The notes under the pieces are model-generated. The model was not told where the DNA came from and did not search any database. It saw nothing but the letters and a program-made list of their open reading frames with translations. 64,000 nt of DNA from JAXMCK01 sp046349395 (lineage in GTDB: Bacteria; Pseudomonadota; Alphaproteobacteria; Geminicoccales; Geminicoccaceae), in contig JAXMCK010000005.1 of assembly GCA_046349395.1 (NCBI GenBank), positions 1-64,000 on the forward strand. Reading direction: 5' to 3'. Shown one piece after another: positions 17,427 to 25,922 of the stretch. A program made the position numbers and the translations under genes. Every line of letters begins with the position of its first letter. Position 1 is the stretch's first letter.

Positions 17427-20400
17427 TTAACCATGCAGTTCCGCAAGCAGCGCCTTCGCATCCCGAAGGTCGCGCGTACCGAAGCCTTCGGTGAACCAGC
17501 CGTAGACGGGTGCAAGAAGATCGTAGGCTTCTTTGGCGCGCCCCTGCTCGCGCATGAGGCGCGCGTAGCTGGTGGAGGTGCGCAGCTCCCAGGACTTCGC
17601 CTGCTGACGTCGCGCCCAGTCGAGCGAGGTGATGTAGCAGCTCTCGGCACCTTCAAGGTCGCCCTGCAAGGAGAGCATCCAACCCTTGAGGCGAAGCGTC
17701 TCGGCCAAATGCTCGCGCTCCTCGCCGCCCGGCTGCTCGATCTGCGCGATGACCTCGTCGATCAGCCGGAGCGCGCCGGCAAGATCGCCGCGTTGCGCGA
17801 TGCCCTCGGCAAGGACGGAGTTGAGATATGGAACGTGGACGTTGCCATCGCCCCAAACGGCCAAACCCGCCTCGAGCGAGGTAATGCCGTCAACCAGTCG
17901 AGCCTTCCTGATCAAGGCGACTCCGGAGAAGTGCCACACTACCACTTGCCTTAGGAAGGGCAGGCTGTTCTCGCCGGCGATCCGGTCGCACTCCTCGAGT
18001 AACTGCAGCGCTTTGTCGGACTCCCCGCGATGGTCGAATACGCGGGATCCCATGCCCAACACATATCCGATGTCAAAAGCATGGCCGCGCCGGCGTGCAT
18101 GTGCCTCGGCTGCATAGTAGATTTTCGAGGCACGGTCGGGATATCCAAGAAGCAAAGTGGCATAGGCCGTCCAAAGCAGACAAAACGTCTTGGCATCATT
18201 AATGAGGAAGGTGGTCAGGATGCCGTGTTGCTCTTCGGAGTAGAGAATCAATACCTTGTCTGAGTGTTCGAGGGCATGTTCGAGTTGGCCAAGAAAAAAA
18301 TACAAGACAACAGCCCCCAAGTGCCCGACGATCAGCCAGCTCGAATCTTGATATTCCTCGGCCCCATCCAGGATCTGTGTGACCCAGCGCTGCGACTCCG
18401 CCACGTGGCCCGTGGCGATCACGTTTGTGAATAGGCCCCAAAGAATCGGCAGCAGCGCATCGGGGCGGTGAAGCGATTGCGCCAGCGCGAGCGCAGGATA
18501 CAAGCTGGACCAGACCTCGGGCACGGCGTAACCACGGAATGCGATCCACGCGGCGCCGAGCGAGCAACGCAGATCCAGCTCCATCCCGTCGCGCTCCGCC
18601 GACGGCGGAAGAGCGGTGATCAGCTCCAAACCTTTGTTTAGGTGGGCGATCGCCTCGGTGAGCGCCATTCGCTCAATCCCCGAGGCACCCGCCCTGTGCC
18701 AGAGAGGAATCGCCTCAAGCGGCCTATCCGCCTGAGTATAGTGATGTGCCAACAGCTCGGGCTCGGTCGACTCGATGTTCGGCCATCGCTCCTTGATGGC
18801 CGTCGCGATCCTGCCGTGCAGCTCCTGCCTATGCCGCTTGAGCAGTGAGTCGTACGCCGCGTCCTGCACCAGGGCGTGCTTGAACGTGTACACGGCGTCC
18901 GACAGCGTGCCCCGACGATAGGCGAGGCTCGACTCCACCAGCTCTGCCAGAGCCTGGTCCAGCTCGGTACGCGAATGCGGGGCGACCGCGAGGGCCAGAT
19001 CGTAACTGAACTCGCGCCCGATCACGGCACCGATCTGCGCCACCTCGCGCAGCAGCGTCGAGCGATCCAACCGCGCCATCAACGAGTCCCGCAAGGTCGG
19101 CGGAATCGACAGGGTCTCTGCAGGGCCGACGAGCTCCAAGCTGTCGCCGGCATCGCGCAGCGCGTCGGATTCCAGGATCGACCTGGTCAGCTCCTCGACG
19201 AACAGCGGCACGCCGTCGGTCTTGGCCAGGATCCGTTCGGACACCACGGACGGCAGGACCTTGCCACCGGCGATGGCCGCCATCATGGCTTCGCTCTGGC
19301 TGCGGGTCAGCTTGGTCAGCCCGAGAACGGTCGCGTGCCCGTGCTGCGACCAGGACGAGGCGAACTCCGGCCGGTAGGTGATCACCACCAACAGAGGAAC
19401 ATTCCGCAAACGGGCGAGCAGGAGGTCCATGGCTTCCAGCGTCGTCGGATCGGCCCAGTGGGCATCCTCGAACAGCAGCAACGACGGCCGGGCGCGCGCG
19501 ACCGACTCCACCAGATCGACCAGCGCACGCAGTGTTTCGTCCTTCATCTTCTGCGGCGTGATGGCGACCGCGCCGTAGCGCGTCTCGCAGGGGATCGAGA
19601 GCATTGCGGCGATGAAGCGGACGTCCTCCCGCGGCCGACCGTGGCGGTCGACCATGTACGCCTCCAGCTTGTCCAGCCGGGTGTCCGTCGTATCCGCGCG
19701 GTCGAAGCGCAGGGCACGCTCGAGATTGTCGATGATGGGATAGAACGCACTGTTGACGGTGGTGGGCGAGCAGTGGAAGCGCAGGCTGCGCGCACCCTGC
19801 AGCTCCAGGCGCCCCCGCAGCTCGCTGAGGAGGCGGCTCTTGCCGATGCCCGGCTCGCCGGAGAGGAGCACCAACTGCCCCTCGCCGTCCCTGGCACGGT
19901 TCCAGCGCTCCAGCAGCAGGCGCACTTCCTCGTCGCGGCCGACCAGTGGCGTGACGGTGCTGCCGCGCAGCGCCTCGAAGCGGCCTTCGGCCGTGCCCTC
20001 GCCTGCCACCCGCCAGGCCTGCACCGGCGCTGCCAAGTCCTTGAGAACGAGCGGACCCAGATCCTCGAGGGCGAACTGCTCTCCCAGGAGAGAGCGCATG
20101 CTCTTGGCCAGGACCACCGTTCCCGGTTCGGCCGCGGCCTGCAGCCGGGCAGCGAGGTTCAGCGGCCCGCCGGTCGAGATCTCCCCGTTCGCGCCACCGC
20201 TCCGTTCGCTCACCACCGGGCCCGTGGCGATCCCGACGCGGGCCAGGAGCGTGAGATCGGGATAGACTTTCAGTTCTTTCACCGACCTGGCGATGGCCAG
20301 GCCGGCGCGCACCGCCAGCTCCGCGGCATTCTCGAGCCCATGGGGATAGCCGAAAAAGGCGAGCACGCCGTCGCCCATATACTGGCTGACATGTCCGCGA

Positions 20401-20975
20401 AATCCGACGACAGCGTTCGCGCAGCAATCCTGATAGGCGCGGATCACCGCGCTGTAGTCCTCCGGTTCCAGCCGCTCGGCAAGCGCTGTCGAGCCCATGA
20501 GATCGCAGAACAGCACCGTCAGCTGGCGACGTTCACCCGCGAAGCGGGGCGACTGTTCGTGCGCCTCCGCCAACTCCAGTGCCGGCGGTCCCTCTGAAGG
20601 CGAAGGCACGGCGGGCCGCGTCAACGCTCTCTCGACTGGTCCGACCCGGTCCACGGCTGCCGCGAAGAGGTAGCCCCGCCGCGGCACCGTTCGGAGAAGC
20701 TGCTGTGCCTCGTCGCAGAGCGCCTTGCGGATGTCGCGCACGCACTGCGTGATCGATTCGTCGGTGACGACCACGTTCGGCCACACCGCGGCCATGATCC
20801 TATCGCGGTCCAGCAGCCGCCCGGCATTCTCGACCAGCAGCCGCAGCAGGGCGAAGGATTTCGGCCGCAACAGGATCTCGTCGCCGTCTGGGCCCAACAA
20901 CGTACCGCGTCCGAGATCGAGGGTGAACCGGTCGAATCGCCAGGCGGTCGCTGGCGTCTCTGCGACATCCCTCAT
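17427..20975 (-). CDS. Winged-helix / class III nucleotidyl cyclase / AAA ATPase / TPR regulator
   Basis: A 1182-residue multidomain protein. An OmpR-type winged helix (about residues 10-110, with RTVPRRGYLF at its wing) is followed by a class III adenylate/guanylate cyclase domain (about 150-325). The cyclase domain includes FCDLMGSTALAERL with the metal Asp and QYMGDGVLAFFGYP with the second Asp. A STAND/AAA ATPase comes next, with Walker A GEPGIGKS near 395 and LLFEDAHWADPTT as Walker B. A long TPR region runs to the C-terminus. ATG 20975 is chosen because GGGAGGA precedes it closely; an upstream ATG (20987) lies within that site. It diverges from the RTX gene. Confidence 0.92.
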   Translation of the reverse strand: MRDVAETPATAWRFDRFTLDLGRGTLLGPDGDEILLRPKSFALLRLLVENAGRLLDRDRIMAAVWPNVVVTDESITQCVRDIRKALCDEAQQLLRTVPRRGYLFAAAVDRVGPVERALTRPAVPSPSEGPPALELAEAHEQSPRFAGERRQLTVLFCDLMGSTALAERLEPEDYSAVIRAYQDCCANAVVGFRGHVSQYMGDGVLAFFGYPHGLENAAELAVRAGLAIARSVKELKVYPDLTLLARVGIATGPVVSERSGGANGEISTGGPLNLAARLQAAAEPGTVVLAKSMRSLLGEQFALEDLGPLVLKDLAAPVQAWRVAGEGTAEGRFEALRGSTVTPLVGRDEEVRLLLERWNRARDGEGQLVLLSGEPGIGKSRLLSELRGRLELQGARSLRFHCSPTTVNSAFYPIIDNLERALRFDRADTTDTRLDKLEAYMVDRHGRPREDVRFIAAMLSIPCETRYGAVAITPQKMKDETLRALVDLVESVARARPSLLLFEDAHWADPTTLEAMDLLLARLRNVPLLVVITYRPEFASSWSQHGHATVLGLTKLTRSQSEAMMAAIAGGKVLPSVVSERILAKTDGVPLFVEELTRSILESDALRDAGDSLELVGPAETLSIPPTLRDSLMARLDRSTLLREVAQIGAVIGREFSYDLALAVAPHSRTELDQALAELVESSLAYRRGTLSDAVYTFKHALVQDAAYDSLLKRHRQELHGRIATAIKERWPNIESTEPELLAHHYTQADRPLEAIPLWHRAGASGIERMALTEAIAHLNKGLELITALPPSAERDGMELDLRCSLGAAWIAFRGYAVPEVWSSLYPALALAQSLHRPDALLPILWGLFTNVIATGHVAESQRWVTQILDGAEEYQDSSWLIVGHLGAVVLYFFLGQLEHALEHSDKVLILYSEEQHGILTTFLINDAKTFCLLWTAYATLLLGYPDRASKIYYAAEAHARRRGHAFDIGYVLGMGSRVFDHRGESDKALQLLEECDRIAGENSLPFLRQVVVWHFSGVALIRKARLVDGITSLEAGLAVWGDGNVHVPYLNSVLAEGIAQRGDLAGALRLIDEVIAQIEQPGGEEREHLAETLRLKGWMLSLQGDLEGAESCYITSLDWARRQQAKSWELRTSTSYARLMREQGRAKEAYDLLAPVYGWFTEGFGTRDLRDAKALLAELHG

Positions 20976-21253
20976 CAATCCTCCCATGTCGCAGCGGCTC
21001 GCTATGGCAGCATTTTAGCAAAGTTTCAGCGAAATTTCATCCTTTCTTCATCTGGCTTTCAGGTCGACCCGCGCGTGACCTGCTTCTCCTGTGCACGAGG
21101 CGTCAGCGCCGCCAGTCGACGGCAGGGAGAAGTCGAATGCGGAGAGTAGCGACGTTCGCCGAATTCCCGTCCGGTCAGGATCGCGGCTGAGCCAAGCTGC
21201 TTTTTTCTTGGATACGACCGAGTCCTTGGTCGCGCGGCGAGAGAGGAGGCATC
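20976..21253. promoter_or_regulatory. Divergent promoter region between cyclase regulator and RTX gene
   Basis: About 280 bases separate the two divergent starts. The stretch 21008-21060 is clearly AT-richer than its surroundings (runs such as CATTTTAGCAAAG and GCGAAATTTCATCC), as expected for promoters. No clear -35/-10 pair or palindromic operator could be assigned. GAGAGAGGAGGC just before ATG 21254 is a good ribosome-binding site for the RTX gene. Confidence 0.45.
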
Positions 21254-22504
21254 ATGGTCACGAAGATCGGTACGGCCGGCAACGATACGCTCACAGGGAC
21301 ATCGTTCGCCGACCTGCTGCGGGGTCTCGGCGGCGACGACCTCCTGCGCGGCCTCGCGGGCGACGACACGCTCCAGGGCGGCACCGGTAGCGACAGGCTC
21401 GAGGGAGGCAGCGGGCTCGATACCGCGACCTATGCCGACGACATCTTCACCGGCGTGGTTGCCAGTCTGGCGACGGGCACCGCCACGACGGCAGACGGCA
21501 CCGACACGCTGGTCTCGATCGAGAACCTGCGCGGATCGGCTCAAGGCGACACGCTGACGGGCAACGGCGCTGCCAACACGCTCTGGGGCGACGGTGGCAA
21601 CGACGAATTGCACGGCGAAGCGGGCCACGACCGGCTTTACGGGGGCACCGGCTTCGACAACCTGTTCGGCGGTGATGGCGACGACCGTCTCGAGGGCGGC
21701 AGCGACGGCGACACCTTGTTCGGCGAGCTCGGCAACGACACTCTGTTGGGCGGCACCGGCGACGACCAGCTCTACGGTGGCGAGGGCGGCGACCGTCTCG
21801 ACGGCGGCAGCGGTGGCGACACTTTGCTGGGCGAGCTCGGTAACGACACTCTGCTGGGCGGCACCGGCAACGACCAGCTCTACGGCGGCGAGGGCGACGA
21901 CCGTCTCGAGGGCGGCAGCGAGAGCGACTACTTGTCGGGCGAGCTCGGCAACGATGTTCTGTTGGGCGGTTCCGGCTCCGATCAGCTCAACGGCTGGGAT
22001 GGCGATGATCGTCTCGTCGGCGGCGACGAGCGCGACCAGCTGTTTGGGGGTAACGGGAACGATCGCCTCGAGGGCGGATCCGATGCCGACTTCCTGACGG
22101 GGGATGCCGGTAATGACCGACTCATCGGGGGTGCCGGGGCCGACGATTTCGCCGTACTGCTGACAAGATACAACAATGGGGGCGGACGCGACATCGTCGA
22201 GGATTTCCAGAACGGGACCGATCGCCTTCGGATCTCATTCTACGACGACGTCACCCAGTTATCCTTACATCATACGACCATGTTCAAGTATCTTGATTCG
22301 AACAACGATGGTCTGCTCGACGATGAGGACCGCTTTGTCGACGTGGGCAGCGTCACCGATCAGGGTGTCACGAAGACCTCGACGACGCTGGAACTAGGTG
22401 AGGCCTGGGCCGCTCTGCCACTTGCTGAGAACGAGTACGGTGCCGGCGATGAGCTGGTCCTGTTCGGTGTCACCGGTGTGACAAGAGAGAGCTTCTTTCT
22501 CTAA
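21254..22504 (+). CDS. RTX (hemolysin-type calcium-binding repeat) secreted protein
   Basis: A 416-residue protein made mostly of glycine/aspartate nonapeptides of the GGxGxDxLx type, running from about residue 8 to 300. These form a Ca2+-bound parallel beta-roll. There is no N-terminal signal peptide. The C-terminal about 110 residues contain FQNGTDRLRIS and a DSNNDGLLDDEDRF Ca2+-binding loop of EF-hand type, the usual type I secretion region. No ABC exporter, membrane-fusion protein or TolC gene lies in the window, so secretion would need genes elsewhere. No catalytic domain is visible; it may be a structural or surface protein. Part of the repeat region is nearly identical at DNA level. 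Confidence 0.9.
   Translation: MVTKIGTAGNDTLTGTSFADLLRGLGGDDLLRGLAGDDTLQGGTGSDRLEGGSGLDTATYADDIFTGVVASLATGTATTADGTDTLVSIENLRGSAQGDTLTGNGAANTLWGDGGNDELHGEAGHDRLYGGTGFDNLFGGDGDDRLEGGSDGDTLFGELGNDTLLGGTGDDQLYGGEGGDRLDGGSGGDTLLGELGNDTLLGGTGNDQLYGGEGDDRLEGGSESDYLSGELGNDVLLGGSGSDQLNGWDGDDRLVGGDERDQLFGGNGNDRLEGGSDADFLTGDAGNDRLIGGAGADDFAVLLTRYNNGGGRDIVEDFQNGTDRLRISFYDDVTQLSLHHTTMFKYLDSNNDGLLDDEDRFVDVGSVTDQGVTKTSTTLELGEAWAALPLAENEYGAGDELVLFGVTGVTRESFFL
21680..22003 (+). repeat. Three tandem 108-bp coding repeats in the RTX gene
   Basis: Units begin at 21680, 21788 and 21896, each starting with a G(A/G)CGACCGTCTC sequence, and a decayed fourth copy begins at 22004. Each 108-base unit encodes 36 residues, that is four RTX nonapeptides. 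The first two are nearly identical; the third has diverged in its second half. Exact periodicity points to recent unit duplication within the gene. Confidence 0.85.
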
Positions 22505-22623
22505 TTTCAGTTGGCGGGAGCAGCCCGCGGGTTGCGCTCCTCTCCGCTACATCCGGGATCGGGCCGGATAGCCACTCGTCCCGCGCTGCTCGGCAACGAC
22601 CGACGACAACTGGGAGAGCTCGA

Positions 22624-23142
22624 ATGCGCAGACATGCAACGCTCGCCGCCCTGGCCTGCTGCCTACTTCCGGCGGCGGGGGCCGCTGCTGCCGAGGTGGC
22701 GAAGCTGCCGGCGAGCGGCAAGGCCAGGATCGAGGTGTCCTACGTGCAGTGGGCGCCGGCGCGCGAGATCACGCTGGGCGACCAAGCCGGCATCGGGGCG
22801 ATGGAGTTCGCCGGGATCACCCGCAACACCGACGGCAAGCCCTGGTTCGACCGGATGACCGAGCACTGCTCCGGCCAGTTCTTCTGGGGCGAGCACAACG
22901 CGGCACCGGGTACGGGCACCTGCCTCTACCTCGACGCCGACGGCGACCAGGTGATGGTCAACTTCACGCTGACCCAGCCCTATGGCGGCACCAAGCAGAT
23001 CGTCGGCGGCACCGGCAAATATGCCGGCATCACCGGCCAGGGCACCTTCACCGGCACCCAGCTGAAGCCGCCGGCCACGGGCATGGACCTCTTCGTCCTG
23101 AACGTCGAGCTCGACTTCCAGATCAAGTCGGCGACGCAGTAG
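22624..23142 (+). CDS. Exported protein with possible beta-barrel (allene-oxide-cyclase-like) fold, unknown function
   Basis: A 172-residue protein with a clear Sec signal peptide (Arg2-Arg3, hydrophobic core, probable cleavage after AGAAAA at about residue 23). The mature part is beta-rich and contains the segment VGGTGKYAGITGQGTFTG near residue 125. From memory this GGTGKY(A)GITG pattern recurs in small secreted proteins with an AOC/dirigent-like barrel; this is an inference. Two Cys residues (in EHCSG and GTCLY) could form a disulfide. It is first of a run of small exported proteins on the plus strand and starts about 120 bases after the RTX stop. Confidence 0.75.
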   Translation: MRRHATLAALACCLLPAAGAAAAEVAKLPASGKARIEVSYVQWAPAREITLGDQAGIGAMEFAGITRNTDGKPWFDRMTEHCSGQFFWGEHNAAPGTGTCLYLDADGDQVMVNFTLTQPYGGTKQIVGGTGKYAGITGQGTFTGTQLKPPATGMDLFVLNVELDFQIKSATQ

Positions 23143-23201
23143 CGGCCGGCGAGGCTTCCTTTCGAACCAACCCGCAACGCGCGGAACAGGAGTGTGGTGA
23201 C

Positions 23202-23597
23202 ATGGCGAGAACCTTGAAGGCCGGCTCGATCGCGTTGGCGGCGCCGCTGGCCCTTGTCCTGGGCCTGCTGGCCGGAAGCCAGCCCGCGGCGGCAGAGCCG
23301 ATGGCCGCGAAGCTCGAGACCCCGCTCGGCGCCGCTCGCGGCGAGGTGGCTCTAGCACGCTGGTACGACGGTCCGAACCATACCTTCCTCTCGACCGACC
23401 TCTTCGAGTCCAGCAACGCCACGGCCGCGTACAACTTTCCGCCTGTCACCGGGACGGGTGTGCCGTGCCCCGAGGGCGTCGGCCCGGGCCTTCCCTGCAA
23501 CACGGCCGCCACGCCGGTGGGCGGGGACGTGTACGGCCTCGTCGTCGCCCAGTCGGTCGGGGGCGTGAACATGTGCCGATGCCAGCTGCAATACTGA
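23202..23597 (+). CDS. Small exported Cys-rich protein, CRC-tail paralogue 1
   Basis: A 131-residue protein of unknown function with a strong signal peptide (hydrophobic core about residues 8-26, cleavage probably after QPAAA at 27-31). Four Cys residues occur only in the second half: Cys89, Cys99, Cys125 and Cys127, the last two as a Cys-Arg-Cys group five residues before the end. The stretch VYGLVVAQSVGGVNMCRC matches the C-terminus of the gene at 23726, with an identical C-x25-C-x-C spacing. ACAGGAG about ten bases before ATG 23202 supports the start. It lies 59 bases after the preceding exported-protein gene and 128 bases before its paralogue. Confidence 0.75.
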   Translation: MARTLKAGSIALAAPLALVLGLLAGSQPAAAEPMAAKLETPLGAARGEVALARWYDGPNHTFLSTDLFESSNATAAYNFPPVTGTGVPCPEGVGPGLPCNTAATPVGGDVYGLVVAQSVGGVNMCRCQLQY

Positions 23598-23725
23598 TGG
23601 CACCGGTCACCCGATCGGCAGCCATCGGAAGAGTGAGCGTGGGTTCGACACGAGCGCCACTGCCGCTGTCGCGGCAGGTCCGTGCGCGGCCCGCGGTGGG
23701 CAACGTCTCCTCAAAGGATCGATCC

Positions 23726-24067
23726 ATGACACATGTCGCACGATTTCTGAAACTGGGAGCCGCGGTGATGCTCGGCGCAGCGGTGAGCTGGACGGCAGGG
23801 ATCCATGACGTGCTGGCTCCCAGCCCGGCGGCGACGACAGCCCCGCTCTGCGGACAGACCGGATGCAACACGACCGCAGCCTATGTTTATTCCAACCTAC
23901 CGACACAAGCCATGCGTTTTCCATCCACGCCGGTCACTAGCTCAAAATGCGCAAAGAGCATAGGACTCCGCTGCACAACGGCCCCTACTAATACTCCAGC
24001 CGGCTCAATATTGTATGGCACGGTGGTACGGGCCGGCGCTTTGAACTCGTGCCGGTGCGCTATTTAG
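23726..24067 (+). CDS. Small exported Cys-rich protein, CRC-tail paralogue 2
   Basis: A 113-residue protein with a signal peptide (core about residues 8-24) and six Cys: 42, 47, 75, 83, 109 and 111. The C-terminal half aligns with the preceding gene product: FPSTPVTSSKC, then Cys83, then LYGTVVRAGALNSCRC. The C-x25-C-x-C spacing is the same. The extra Cys42/Cys47 pair is unique to this copy. Codon choice between 23880 and 24060 is noticeably more AT-rich than neighbouring genes, suggesting acquisition or weak expression. AAAGGATCG lies before ATG 23726. It is followed 14 bases later by an S26 peptidase gene. Function unknown. Confidence 0.7.
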   Translation: MTHVARFLKLGAAVMLGAAVSWTAGIHDVLAPSPAATTAPLCGQTGCNTTAAYVYSNLPTQAMRFPSTPVTSSKCAKSIGLRCTTAPTNTPAGSILYGTVVRAGALNSCRCAI

Positions 24068-24081
24068 CGTTGTGACTGCCA

Positions 24082-24594
24082 GTGATCCGCATTTGGCGCT
24101 TATCTGGGCCGGCGCGACGCTCCACGAGTTCTGGCATGCTACTGGCCGCCGCGGCTGGCGTCGCGCTGGCCACGGTCGGCGGGGCCCGGATCGCTTTCCC
24201 GGTCCATGTCACCAGCAACTCGATGGCGCCCTGGCTGCAGGCGGGCGACTACGGTGTCGCCGCTTACGCGCAGGACGTCCGGCGCGGCGATGTCATCGTG
24301 TTCCGGCTGCCCTTCGGGGCCCATGAGCTCGCCATCAAGCGCGCCGTCGCCGTGCCGGGGGACTGCATGCCGGGACGGGGCGGGGCGGCGGCCGATGCCG
24401 TCGCCCACGCCGGCCGTGAGGGCTGCGAGCCCGTGCCACCCGGGTCGGTCTTCGTCGTCGGCGACAACATCGCGGCCTCCCTGGACAGCCGCGACTTCGG
24501 CCCGGTCCCGGCCGGGGCGATCGTCGGTCGGATCGTCCTGCCGCTGCCGGTGACGCGCTGGCTCGGCCAGCGGAAAGCGGCGCCGGCCCCCTGA
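24082..24594 (+). CDS. S26-family (TraF-like) signal peptidase
   Basis: A 170-residue membrane-anchored serine/lysine signal peptidase. One hydrophobic anchor (about residues 19-40) precedes the catalytic Ser47 in SNSMAPWLQ. The catalytic Lys86 lies in AIKRAVAVPGD. The conserved box FVVGDNIAASLDSRDFGPV is near residue 130. Small size, a Cys-containing insert between the Lys and the GDN box, and the short anchor resemble TraF/S26C peptidases rather than housekeeping LepB. A GTG at 24082 gives the full anchor; an ATG at 24136 would begin directly at the hydrophobic segment. No other conjugation gene is near. Position right after two small exported proteins suggests it processes them. Confidence 0.82.
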   Translation: MIRIWRLSGPARRSTSSGMLLAAAAGVALATVGGARIAFPVHVTSNSMAPWLQAGDYGVAAYAQDVRRGDVIVFRLPFGAHELAIKRAVAVPGDCMPGRGGAAADAVAHAGREGCEPVPPGSVFVVGDNIAASLDSRDFGPVPAGAIVGRIVLPLPVTRWLGQRKAAPAP

Positions 24595-24719
24595 CGGGGC
24601 GCGGCGGTGAGGCCTCGGGCTGCTCGCGACCGCCATCCAACTGGATCGTAGATCAAGTCATCACTGTTTTAATTACTTGGTAAACTTGTCACTTAACCCA
24701 TGCCAAGGAACTGTGATCA

Positions 24720-25808
24720 ATGATCGAGCGAATCAAACGCCACTTCAGACTGGCCTTGACGTTGTCGTTGCTTGTCGCAACCGCGGGCAGTGCGAAGGCC
24801 GGATCGGACCGGCTCTTCGTCGGCGACGGCAGCGACAACAATGTCGAGGTGTTCAACGCGCAGAACGGCAACTATCTGCGCACGTTCCCAACGGCGTCGG
24901 CCCCCGTGGTGGGACCTCGCGGCGTCCTCTACAGCGGCGGGCAATTGCTGCTGGCCAATCAAAACGTCAATACGCCGTTCAATGGCGAGGTACTCCGCTT
25001 CAACGGAACCACGGGTGCCGAAGTGCTGCCGCCGCTGGTCGCGGGTACCAGGGCGGACGCGCCATTCGCGCCGCGAGGCATGGTGCGCTGGAACAACAAA
25101 TTCTATGTCGCCAACGTGTGCAATCCTTGTTCGCCCGACGATCCGGGAGGCGGCGGCGTCCTCGTCTATACCTCGACCGGCGTGTACCTGAAGACCCTGT
25201 CACCCCCGCCCGGACCCGTGCAGTTCCATCCCTTTGGCGTCGTGATCGGACCCGACGGCCTACTCTACGTCACCAGCCGGCCCAACCTGTTCTCGTCGGA
25301 TCTCGGCGGCCGGGTGCTGCAGTTCGATCCCGCCACCGGCAAGTATCTCAAGACCTTCATCGCCAACGTGGGCGGTCCCGGAAAGCTGAACTCGCCGGAA
25401 GGCATCGTCTTCGGGCCGGACGGCAAGCTTTACGTCACGAGCCTGCGAGCGGATGCCAGCGACACGGACAAGATCCTGGTTTATCAGGGGCCGTCCGGTG
25501 CCAAGCCCGGCACCCGCGTGGGCAAGATCGACCTCGACAAGGCCGGAGGGCCCAATCCGAAGCGTTCGACGGCGCAGGCGCTGCTGTTCGGACCGGGCGG
25601 CGACCTCTTCGTCCCGATCACCAACGCGTTCACGGATGGAAGCACCCCCGGAGATACGGGTGCCGTCCGCCGCTACAAGGTTGCATGCAGGCAGACGGCG
25701 ACCAATCCCTGCTTCAGCAACTTCGTCCGTCCCGGCGGCCAACTCGGCCAAGGCTGGTATCTCACCTTCGGCAAGACCAATCCAGGCACGCTGGCCTACG
25801 GTGGTTGA
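24720..25808 (+). CDS. Secreted beta-propeller protein (NHL/SMP-30-like)
   Basis: A 362-residue exported protein. The signal peptide spans about residues 1-27, ending near GSAKAG. The remainder shows repeated blade-like segments of about 45-60 residues: DRLFVGDGSDNNVEVF, NGKFYVANVC-type strands, FGVVIGPDGLLYVTS and EGIVFGPDGKLYVTS. These are typical of NHL or gluconolaconase-like propellers. Two Cys in CNPC could form a disulfide. No enzyme motif can be assigned. An AT-rich stretch (24655-24719) just upstream probably holds its own promoter, and a strong terminator follows at 25884. Confidence 0.8.
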   Translation: MIERIKRHFRLALTLSLLVATAGSAKAGSDRLFVGDGSDNNVEVFNAQNGNYLRTFPTASAPVVGPRGVLYSGGQLLLANQNVNTPFNGEVLRFNGTTGAEVLPPLVAGTRADAPFAPRGMVRWNNKFYVANVCNPCSPDDPGGGGVLVYTSTGVYLKTLSPPPGPVQFHPFGVVIGPDGLLYVTSRPNLFSSDLGGRVLQFDPATGKYLKTFIANVGGPGKLNSPEGIVFGPDGKLYVTSLRADASDTDKILVYQGPSGAKPGTRVGKIDLDKAGGPNPKRSTAQALLFGPGGDLFVPITNAFTDGSTPGDTGAVRRYKVACRQTATNPCFSNFVRPGGQLGQGWYLTFGKTNPGTLAYGG

Positions 25809-25883
25809 GGATACTCCGCGATAATCTGTTTGGAATCGATATGGACTCCGCAAGAACGTTTTGAAAAGACATTATGTTATTTA

Positions 25884-25922
25884 CTGATCGGCTCGTTGGG
25901 CTGGCGAGCCGATCAGATTTTT
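25884..25922. terminator. Strong intrinsic terminator between convergent genes
   Basis: CTGATCGGCTCG (25884-25895) pairs perfectly over 12 bases with CGAGCCGATCAG (25905-25916) around a nine-base loop and is followed by ATTTTT on the plus strand. It terminates the beta-propeller gene. On the minus strand the hairpin is followed by an A/T-rich stretch, so it may also serve the YHS gene that ends at 25923. Confidence 0.92.

Noticed and set aside
22466..22481. Palindrome GTCACCGGTGTGAC-like at the end of the RTX gene as an operator
   Set aside because: It lies inside the coding sequence, and the imperfect symmetry is expected from the repeated Gly/Val/Thr codons.
22514..22528. Hairpin GCGGG/CCCGC after the RTX stop as terminator
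   Set aside because: The stem is only five bases and has no T-run.
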